Program-made: the position numbers and the translations under genes
Notes under the pieces: generated by a model
What the model was told of the DNA's origin: nothing
Database searches by the model: none
Seen by the model: only the letters and a program-made list of their open reading frames with translations
Assembly: GCF_024166365.1 (NCBI RefSeq)
Contig: NC_064843.1
Coordinates: forward strand, 58,986,532-59,050,531
Source of the DNA: Elephas maximus indicus
Lineage: Eukaryota > Chordata > Mammalia > Proboscidea > Elephantidae
DNA length: 64,000 nt
Direction of reading: 5' to 3'
Shown here: positions 56,341 to 64,000 of the stretch, one piece after another
Layout of the letters: every line of letters starts with the position of its first letter
Position numbering within the stretch: position 1 is the first letter of the stretch

Positions 56341-56580
56341 TCCAGTTCACAGCTCCCAGCAACTCAGGTGGCTGGGAGGAGGGGCAGGGACAGTGGGAGA
56401 TATGACTTTCCTACTCTATACAACTCATTGATTTGTTGATTCTTGCCTGCCTGCAGTTTTCCACTGCTTTCCTTTGCTGCCTGATTCAGGTCCCTCAAAG
56501 CAAGCACTGTTTCCTTGTTGCATTTGTGGGGTGGGTCATAACAATGGTTTCTGTATGCCACCATCTTCCCAGAATCCCCA

Positions 56581-57090
56581 CACTTGATTTCTTTAACCAC
56601 TGTTTTATACTGCTTCCTATTGTAGGGGTTCTCCAGACAGGATCACTGCTCTCTTAATCCATCCCTTTGTCCTCATAGGGAAATAGGGAAAGACATAAAG
56701 ACATTTGTACATGGATTATACAGTTAGCTGTCTGTCAGGCAAAGCAAATACTTGTGCGCATGGTTTCTCTCAGTGTGAGTGGCTATGGGTTAGAAGATAA
56801 TTGCAGTAAGGGGAAAACATGGCTGCACGTTACCCCTATCTACAGAGCCAAAACTGCTTGTGATCCTTCTTTGAACACGTTTATAGTGTATTAGAACAGG
56901 TCTTACAAGTAGGTTTTCTGGATTGGGATGGAATAGAAAAATAGGTCACAAAAAGGAAGTCTTGATTGGGATAGCATTTCAGTTAAGCATTTTGAAGAAC
57001 AGAGGATCCAGTCTCACTATCAGACAAAGCAGAATTGCTTCAGTTGCCCAACCAAAAATTAAGTTCTAACTCAAACCTTTCTCTCTGCAG
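56581..57090. other. Intron 3 end and last-exon acceptor
   Basis: No repeat recognised. The acceptor CCTTTCTCTCTGCAG ends at 57090. Confidence 0.55.
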
Positions 57091-58838
57091 CAGAACCAAA
57101 GCCAGAAATCCAGCCCTGTCCTTTCTGCCCTCCGGATTTCTCCAGTCAGAAATTCCACATGCAACGTGTACTATGCAGTCCTCCCCCTTGGATGTTCACG
57201 TGCTTGTGTGCTGAAAATCACATCCAGCTGAGGGGTTCCTGCCCAGGGGAACAGAAGAAACAGCAGCAAACCTGTGATGAAAGTTCCTGGAGTGATAAAT
57301 CAAAAGGTCAAGAGAGAGAAGGTGCCAGACCTATGTTTGGAAGGACAAAGAAAAGGACTTCAGGAACATTCTCCAGGCTACCCCAAAGGCAGCAAGTCAA
57401 CTCTAGGAATGGCATCAGAGGTGTGGAAATAGAGACCAGACCAGCTCAGAGGGGGATCCCTGAGGAAACAGACAAATTATTGAAGAGGATAGAAGTCTTA
57501 GGGTTTGGAACAGTCAACTGTGGAGAGTGTGGACTAGGCTTCAGCAAGATGACAAACCTACTTAGTCACCAGAGGATACACTCAGGGGAGAAGCCTTATG
57601 TGTGTGGGGTGTGTGAGAAGGGCTTTAGTCTAAAGAAAAGCCTTGCCAGACACCAGAAAGCACATTCAGGGGAGAAACCTATTGTGTGCAGGGAGTGTGG
57701 GCGAGGATTTAACCGGAAATCAACACTCATCATACATGAGAGGACACACTCGGGTGAAAAGCCTTATATGTGCAGTGAGTGTGGGCGAGGCTTTAGTCAA
57801 AAGTCAAACCTTATCATACACCAGAGGACACACTCAGGGGAGAAGCCTTACGTGTGCAGGGAGTGTGGGAAAGGCTTTAGCCAGAAATCAGCTGTCGTTA
57901 GACACCAGAGGACACACTCAGAGGAGAAGACCATTGTGTGTGGTGATTGTGGACTAGGCTTTAGTGATAGGTCAAACCTCATCTCACACCAGAGGACACA
58001 TTCAGGGGAGAAGCCTTATGCTTGCAAGGAATGTGGACGATGCTTTAGACAAAGGACAACCCTAGTCAATCACCAGAGGACACACTCAAAGGAGAAGCCT
58101 TATGTGTGTGGGGTGTGTGGGCACAGTTTTAGCCAGAATTCAACCCTAATCTCACACAGGAGGACACACACAGGGGAGAAGCCTTATGTGTGCGGAGTGT
58201 GTGGACGAGGCTTTAGTCTGAAGTCACACCTCACCAGACATCAGAACATACACTCAGGTGATAAGCCCATTGTGTGCAAGGATTGTGGGCGAGGCTTCAG
58301 CCAGCAATCAAATCTCATCAGACACCAGAGGACACACTCAGGGGAGAAGCCAATGGTATGTGAAGATTGTGGGCGAGGTTTCAGCCAGAAGTCAAACCTA
58401 ATTGCACACCAGAGGACACATTCAGGGGAAAAGCCTTATGTGTGCAGGGAATGTGGGAGAGGCTTCAGCCACCAGGCAGGTCTCATCAGGCACAAGAGGA
58501 AACACTCAAGGGACAAGCCTTATACATGCAGGCAATGTGGACTTGGTTTTAGCAATAAGTCAACTTTAATTACACATAAGCGGTTTCATTCAGAAGACAA
58601 GCCTTGTGCGTGCAGAGAATGCGGTCAAGATTTTACCCAAAAGTCACACCTCCTGTTGCATCAGATGACTCACAAGGGAGAGAAGCCTTACATGTACAGG
58701 ACATATGGGCAAGGCTTTAACCAAAAGTCCCACCTCAGCAGACCCAGGAGGATAAAGCCTGTCCATCACAAGTCCCCATTCCAAGCTGACTTGGAGACTT
58801 GTTCAGGGCAATCTTCTGTCCCCTTGCACTCCCTTTGA
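57091..58838 (+). CDS. ZNF133: ZNF133 coding exon: linker and C2H2 zinc-finger array
   Basis: Codes residues 73-654, starting AEPKPEIQPCPFCPPDFSSQKF. A linker to residue 215 (FGRTKKRTSGTFSRLPQRQ, KLLKRIEVLGFGTVN) leads into 28-residue fingers from residue 216 (nt 57519). Fourteen have full CX2CX12HX3H. Helix residues at -1,3,6 are KNS, LSR, RTI, QNI, QAR, DNS, QTN, QTS, LHR, QNR, QNA, HGR, NTT, QHL. The fifteenth (58695-58757) has Tyr for both Cys, Pro for the first His and Lys for the last. It ends CSGQSSVPLHSL, TGA 58836-58838. The linker and GFGTVNCGECG junction identify ZNF133. No frameshift or stop: the gene looks functional. The linker has some PRDM9-like features, but KRAB without SET excludes that. 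Confidence 0.95.
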
Positions 58839-59025
58839 AAGTAAAGATGACATCGTGGACTAAGTGGTCAAAATTTTTACACTTTCATGAAATGGAGTAG
58901 AAAAATGCATTCCTTAAGTGTTCAAAGGACATTTGACTTAGTTTACTTTCTCTGCACTAAGTCTTTTCCATGTTTTGTGGCCTTTTGTTTTAATAAACTT
59001 TGCTTCTTTACAAATCTGTGTACCT
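58839..59025 (+). other. ZNF133: ZNF133 3' UTR
   Basis: A short 3' UTR of about 185 nt follows the stop. The end is estimated from the poly(A) signal at 58992. A genomic A run (59034-59044) lies just beyond. Confidence 0.7.
58992..58997 (+). promoter_or_regulatory. ZNF133: Poly(A) signal of ZNF133
   Basis: AATAAA, followed by a T-rich stretch (TTTGCTTCTTTAC) and TGTGTACC. Confidence 0.85.
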
Positions 59026-59271
59026 CATTCACTTAAAAAAAAAAATAGGTAATAAGTATTGGTACAGATGTCTTCAACTCTTAAGCCCTGTGTTGCTCAC
59101 GGTTCAGTTTCTTCGAAGACAAGAACTGATCTAAGGTCTCTTAGCCAACACTCTCAGTAGTTCTCCAGTTCACAGGGCTAAAGATATTTAACCATGTTTA
59201 AAGATTTTCCACCATATTGCTTTCATTTTGTTCCGGTCCAAAGTGGTTTTGTTCACAAGAGAAAAGGCCTT

Positions 59272-60203
59272 CGTTGAAGACCGAGCAAGATGGCAGAGTA
59301 GGCAGTTCCAAGTTCTTGTCTCCACACACAGTCTGGCAGAACCAACTATGTCAGAACTCTGGAAATCATTCAAGGGTTTACAGCAACCAAGACAGCACTG
59401 ACTCAAGAAAAAGACAAATTCAAAATGGTAGGAAATCTTTATGGCATTTTTACTTGCCTGTGCTTCCACCTTCTGGGCATGGCAGCAGTCTTAAAGTAGT
59501 GGTAGCCTGTGTTTTCCGAGAAAGACCATGGTCTCTGGCTCCGGAAGAGCAGAACACACCTTATATGCAAATTGTTGCATGTTTCTGTTCTAACCTGTCC
59601 GGGGGCTACATGAAGGACTGATGCAAGGCACTCATCTCTGTTTTGCCTAACTCAGAACTCAGCCTGGAAAAACAGTGGGTGTTGCTTGGAAACACTGCAT
59701 TTTAAAGTAACCCACAGACGCCTGGGGCGAGATAATGGTTGAAAACTGCAAAACATGGCCAAACGTGAGAACAAAACCGGGAGAATTTCTTTGGGAAATT
59801 AAGACATTAAAAAGAGCCTGTGTATAAGGGAGAACTTAGAAGGCTACATACATGCCCAGGGCAACACCCTACAGTTTAACCTCACCGATGGCTAGGCTTT
59901 AGTGTATGCCTGGGTAAGTTGAAGGAGTACCTCAACACAGTCAATCTGCAAACACTGGGAGAGGTGGTTTTCTTTGTTTTGTTTTTTCCCCCTTAGCTCC
60001 TGGTGTTCAAAGAAATCTATCAAAACTCCACCTGAGCCAATAACCACTCAAAAAATGCTCAAGTCATTAGTGAAATGCAAATCAAAACCACAGTGAGATA
60101 CCACGTCACACCCGCTAGGTTGGCTATTATTATCAGAAAAACTGAAACTAATAAGTGTTGGCCGAGATGTGGGGAAATTGGAAGACTCGTGCATTGCTGG
60201 TGG
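59272..60203 (+). mobile_element. L1 5' UTR joined to an ORF2 end, plus strand
   Basis: 59272-about 59960 starts AAGACCGAGCAAGATGGCAG (L1 5' end pattern) and runs through GCCTGGGGCGAGATAATGG. From about 60050 the sequence is the L1 ORF2 C-terminus (GTGAAATGCAAATCAAAACC, GAAATTGGAAGACTCGTGCA). Either an internally deleted copy or two fragments. Confidence 0.75.
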
Positions 60204-60204
60204 G

Positions 60205-60978
60205 ATTAGGATTGGAGGAAGACATTAACAACCTGTGATATACAGATAACAATCTTGGTTACTGAAAGTGAATAGGATTTGAAGCACTTACTGATGAAGA
60301 TCAAAGACAGCAGCCTTCAGTATGAATTACACCTCAACAAAGAGAACACAAAAATCTTCACAACTGGACCAATAAACAACATAATGATAAATGGAGAAAA
60401 TATTGAAGTTATCAAGGATTTAATTTTGGATCCATAGTCAACACCCATGGAAGCAGCAGTGAAGAAATCAAGTGATGTGTTGGACAAATCTGCTGCAAAA
60501 GACCTCTTTAAAGTGTTAAAAAGCAAAGATACCACTTTGAGGACTAAGTGTACCTGACCCAAACCATGATATTTTCGGTCACCTCATATGCATGTAAAAC
60601 CTGGACAGTGAATAAGAAGACCAAAGAAGAATTGATGCCTTTGAATTGTGGTGTTGGCAAAGAATAGTGAATATATCACAGACTGCCAAAAGAATGAACA
60701 AAGCTGTCTTGGAAGAAGTACAGCCAGAATGCTCCTTAGAAGCAAATCAGGACATGTTATCAGGAGGGAGCCATCCCTGGTGAAGGACATCATGCTTGGT
60801 AGAATGTCATTGAAAAAGAGAAGATCCTCAGTGAGATGGACTGACACAGTGGCTGCAACAATGAGCTGAAACATAGCAACAATTGTGAGGAAGGCACAGG
60901 ACCTAGCAGTGTTTCATTCTGTTGTACATAGGGTAGCTATGAGTCAGAACCAACTAAATGGCACCTAACAACAACAAT
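60205..60978 (+). mobile_element. 5'-truncated RTE, plus strand
   Basis: AGGATTGGAGGAAGACATTA to the tail CTATGAGTCAGAACCAACTA and CACCTAACAACAACAA. ORF2 is broken by many stops; the YADD region is damaged (GATATACAGATAAC). Confidence 0.9.
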
Positions 60979-61397
60979 TCCTGAGAATCTAGGAAGCCAT
61001 GCATATGGATAGGGCTGTGAGCACCCTCAGAAAAGCCCTGAGAATGCCTCAGGGCATTCACCTATGGCTGACTTTGAGGTTCTGCACAAATAGGAAGTGA
61101 AGGCTAAGGCAGAGTTGTAAACCAACTGGATCAGTGTTGAAGGCAATTTCCAATAAACACACAGAGCAACTGAAAGATTTATTGGTTCCAGGTGTTTCAG
61201 GAAATCTCTGCCCAATCATTAGCTGACCATGAAGCTAACTGAGTAGAGACTCCAGTGGCTACACATGACAAACACTTTACAGAATTATTTTGGGAAAGTC
61301 ACCAAAAAAAAAAAGAAACTAGTACCAAAAATATTATAACAACAAACCCTAGGGGAGGGGGGAATCTGATTTCTAGAGCCTCCATATTATTATTATT
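60979..61397 (+). other. Intergenic stretch, possible continuation of the L1 5' UTR
   Basis: TCAGAAAAGCCCTGAGAATG and CAATAAACACACAGAGCAAC may belong to an L1 5' UTR. I cannot confirm. An A run (about 61302-61312) ends one block. Confidence 0.35.
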
Positions 61398-64000
61398 TTT
61401 TCTTTTTTTTTTATTAACTTTTATTGAGCTTCAAGTGAACGTTTACAAATCAAGTCAGACTGTCACATATAAGTTTATATACACCTTACTCTGTACTCCC
61501 ACTTGCTCTCCCCATAATGATTCAGCCCTTCCAGTCTCTCGTTTCGTAACATTTTTGCCAGCTTCCAACTCTCTCTATCCTCCCATCCCCCCTCCAGACA
61601 GGAGATGTCAACACAGTCTCAAGTGTCCATCTGATATAATTCACTCTTCATCAGCATCTCTCTCCTACCCACTGTCCAGTCCCTTTCATGTCTGATGAGT
61701 TGTCTTCGGGAATGGTTCCTGTCCTGGGCCAACAGAAGGTTTGGGGACCATGACCGCCGGGATTCTTCTAGTCTCAGTCAGACCATTAAGTATGGTCTTT
61801 TTGTGACAATTTGGAGTCTGCATCCCACTCATCTCTTGCTTGCTCAGGGGTCCTCTGTTAGGCTCCCTGTCAGGGCAGTCATTGATTGTGGCCCGGCACC
61901 AACTAGTTTTTCTGGTCTCAGGATGATGTAGGTCACTGGTTCATGTGGCTCTTCCTGTCTCATGGGCTCATAGTTATCATGTGACCTTGGTGTTCTTCCT
62001 TCACCTTTGATCCAGGTGGGTTGAGACCAATTGATGCATCTTAGATGGCCACTTGTTAGCATTTAAGACCCCAGACGCCACATTTCAAAGTGGGATGCAG
62101 AATGTTTTCATAATAGAATTATTTTGCCAATTGACTTAGAAGTCCCCTTAAACCATGGTCCCCAAACCCCCACCCTTGGTCCGCTGACCTTTGAAGCATT
62201 CGGTTTGTCCCGGAAACTTCTTTGCTTTTGGTCCAGTCCAGTTGAGCTGACCTTCCATGTATTGAGTATTGTCCTTCCCTTCACCTAAAACAGTTCTTAT
62301 CTACTAATTAATCAGTAAAAAACCCTCTCCCATCCTCCCTCCCTCCCCACCTCATAACCACAAAAGTATGTGTTCTTCTCAAGTTTACTATTTCTCAAGA
62401 CCTTATAATAGTGGTCTTATACAATATTTGTCCTTTTGCCTCTGACTAATTTCGCTCAGCATAATGCCTTCCAGGTTCCTCCATGTTATGAAATGTTTCA
62501 CAGATGCGTCACTGTTCTTTATCGATGCGTAGTGTTCCATTGTGTGAATATACCACAATTTATTTACCCATTCATCCGTTGATGGACACCTTGGTTGCTT
62601 CCAGCTTTTTGCTATTGTAAACAGAGCTGCAATAAACATGGGTGTGCATATATCTGTTTGTGTGAAGGCTCTTGTTTCTCTAGGGTATATTCCGAGGAGT
62701 GGGATTTCTGGGTTGTATGGTAGTTCTATTTCTAACTGTTTAAGATAACGCCAGATAGATTTCCAAAGTGGTTGTGCCATTTTACATTCCCACCAGCAGT
62801 GTATAAGAGTTCCAATCTCTCCGCAGCCTCTCCAACATTTATTATTTTGTGTTTTTTGGATTAATGCCAGCCTTGTTGGAGTGAGATGGAATCTCATCGT
62901 AGTTTTAATCTGCATTTCTCTAATGGCTAATGATCGAGAGCATTTTCTCATGTATCTGTTAGCTGCCTGAATATCTTCTTTAGTGAAGTGTGTGTTCATA
63001 TCCTTTGCCCACTTCTTGATTGGGTTGTTTGTCTTTTTGTGGTTGAGTTTTGACAGAATCATGTAGATTTTAGAGATCAGGTGCTGGTCGGAGATGTCAT
63101 AGCTGAAAATTCTTTCCCAGTCTGTAGGCGGTCTTTTTACTCTTTTGGTGAAGTCTTTAGATGAGCATAGGTGTTTGATTTTTAGGAGCTCCCAGTTATC
63201 GGGTTTCTCTTCGTCATTTTTGGTAATGTTTTGTATTCTGTTTATGCCTTGTATTAGGGCTCCTAAGGTCCCTATTTTTTCTTCCATGATCTTTATCGTT
63301 TTAGTCTTTATGTTTAGGTCTTTGATCCACTTGGAGTCAGTTTTTGTGCATGGTGTGAGGTATGGGTCCTGTTTCATTTTTTTGCAAATGGATATCCAGT
63401 TATGCCAGCACCATTTGTTAAAAAGACTATCTTTTCCCCAATTAACTGACACTGGGCCTTTGTCAAATATCAGCTGCTCATACGTGGATGGATTTATATC
63501 TGGGTTCTCAATTCTGTTCCATTGGTCTATGTGCCTGTTGTCGTACCAGTACCAGGCTGTTTTGACTACTGTGGCTGTATAATAGGTTCTGAAGTCAGGT
63601 AGAGTGAGGCCTCCCGCTTTCTTCTTTTTCAGTAACGCTTTGCTAATCCGAGGCTTCTTTCCCTTCCATATGAAATTGGTGATTTGTTTCTCTATCACCT
63701 TAAGAAATGACATTGGAATTTGGATCGGAAGTGCATTGTATGTATAGATGGCTTTTGGTAGAATAGACATTTTTACTATGTTAAGTCTTCCTATCCATGA
63801 GCAAGGTATGTTTTTCCACTTAAGTATGTCCTTTTGAATTTCTTGTAGTAGAGCTTTGTAGTTTTCTTTGTATAGGTCTTTTACATCCTTGGTGAGATTT
63901 ATTCCTAAGTATTTTATCTTCTTGGGGGCTACTGTGAATGGTATTGATTTGGTTGTTTCCTCTTCAGTGTTCTTTTTGTTGATGTAGAGGAATCCAAGTG
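61398..64000 (-). mobile_element. L1 3' portion, ORF2 open to the window edge
   Basis: A T run near 61400 (A tail on minus), then the 3' UTR with a G-rich tract (on + CCCTCTCCCATCCTCCCTCC near 62325), then ORF2. The 3' UTR matches 22830-23840 closely. Right end lies outside the window. Confidence 0.93.
62403..64000 (-). CDS. L1 ORF2 C-terminal part (partial, truncated by the window)
   Basis: A minus frame is open without stops from the window edge to a stop at 62403, more than 530 codons. It covers the region after the RT palm ([17 protein letters not shown] near 63890, [16 protein letters not shown] near 63660). The C-terminal zinc-knuckle-like block [18 protein letters not shown] (CX3CX7HX4C, about 62770-62830) and LEGIMLSEI near the end follow. 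Full ORF2p is an endonuclease and reverse transcriptase acting in the L1 RNP. Long intact frame suggests a young insertion. It ends with [18 protein letters not shown]. Confidence 0.85.
   Translation of the reverse strand, partial: LGFLYINKKNTEEETTKSIPFTVAPKKIKYLGINLTKDVKDLYKENYKALLQEIQKDILKWKNIPCSWIGRLNIVKMSILPKAIYTYNALPIQIPMSFLKVIEKQITNFIWKGKKPRISKALLKKKKAGGLTLPDFRTYYTATVVKTAWYWYDNRHIDQWNRIENPDINPSTYEQLIFDKGPVSVNWGKDSLFNKWCWHNWISICKKMKQDPYLTPCTKTDSKWIKDLNIKTKTIKIMEEKIGTLGALIQGINRIQNITKNDEEKPDNWELLKIKHLCSSKDFTKRVKRPPTDWERIFSYDISDQHLISKIYMILSKLNHKKTNNPIKKWAKDMNTHFTKEDIQAANRYMRKCSRSLAIREMQIKTTMRFHLTPTRLALIQKTQNNKCWRGCGEIGTLIHCWWECKMAQPLWKSIWRYLKQLEIELPYNPEIPLLGIYPRETRAFTQTDICTPMFIAALFTIAKSWKQPRCPSTDEWVNKLWYIHTMEHYASIKNSDASVKHFITWRNLEGIMLSEISQRQKDKYCIRPLL

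Larger units (their letters stand above)
50638..56580 (-). mobile_element. Long L1 with 5' end, missing its 3' end
   Basis: Minus-strand L1 begins near 56580 (on minus GGGGATTCTGGGAAGATGGT, like other L1 5' ends), with a 5' UTR of tandem monomers and ORF1 (C-terminal part 53439-53978). ORF2 decays to about 50640, where the RTE abuts. The last ~1 kb (end of ORF2, 3' UTR, A tail) is not found left of the RTE. SINEs at 52503-52590 and 53981-54148 are younger. Confidence 0.85.

Noticed and set aside
57091..58838. PRDM9-like identity for the zinc-finger exon
   Set aside because: The linker and CRECGRGFS fingers resemble PRDM9, but there is no SET/PR domain, a classical KRAB A+B lies upstream, finger linkers read HSGEKP, and the series matches ZNF133 in length (654) and C-terminus.

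Overview
The window is nuclear DNA of a placental mammal, almost certainly an afrotherian and most likely an elephant. Two repeat families support this. About seventeen tRNA-derived SINEs match the AfroSINE family (tail motif close to CTATGAGTCGGAATCGACTC). Several copies of an RTE-clade LINE end in the same tail (CTATGAGTCGGAAC...GGCACCTAACAACAACAA). Species assignment is inference from repeat content.

One cellular gene is present: an apparently intact KRAB-C2H2 zinc-finger gene on the + strand that I recognise as ZNF133. It has a GC-rich promoter and first exon near 10.3-11.4 kb and a short leader exon at 37687-37765. The KRAB A exon is 40225-40351 and the KRAB B exon 40847-40942. A large last exon from 57091 carries the linker, 14 good zinc fingers and a decayed fifteenth; a poly(A) signal lies at 58992. 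The spliced reading frame gives 654 residues from the ATG at 40231.

Everything else is transposon-derived. Region 1-8880 is a decayed gammaretrovirus-like (class I) provirus on + with PR, RT, RNase H, IN, Env and 3' LTR remnants; its integrase is split by an RTE insertion with a 5' inversion. Intron 1 (10812-37686) holds a three-level nest. A minus-strand L1 (12161-27693, 16-bp target duplications) was split by a second class I provirus (13352-25110, 4-bp duplication). That provirus was in turn hit by an RTE (17895-18862) and another L1 (21972-23854). A further RTE sits in the outer L1 (26454-27527). Intron 2 contains a 79-bp x 7 minisatellite and a hAT-type element. Intron 3 (40943-57090) carries L1 relics, an inverted RTE pair, a nearly complete RTE with another RTE inside it, and a long L1 with tandem promoter-like monomers. 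Downstream of the gene are a + L1 5' end, an RTE and the 3' part of an L1 whose ORF2 is open to the window edge.

No prokaryotic-type system, CRISPR array, operon, rRNA or functional tRNA gene is present. The most unusual structures are: a provirus whose two outer ends are R-U5 segments in opposite orientation; an RTE pair with two outward-facing 3' ends inside one short direct repeat; a near-palindromic MITE-like element; a perfect 36-bp hairpin; and a possible 85-codon upstream ORF overlapping the KRAB coding sequence in another frame.
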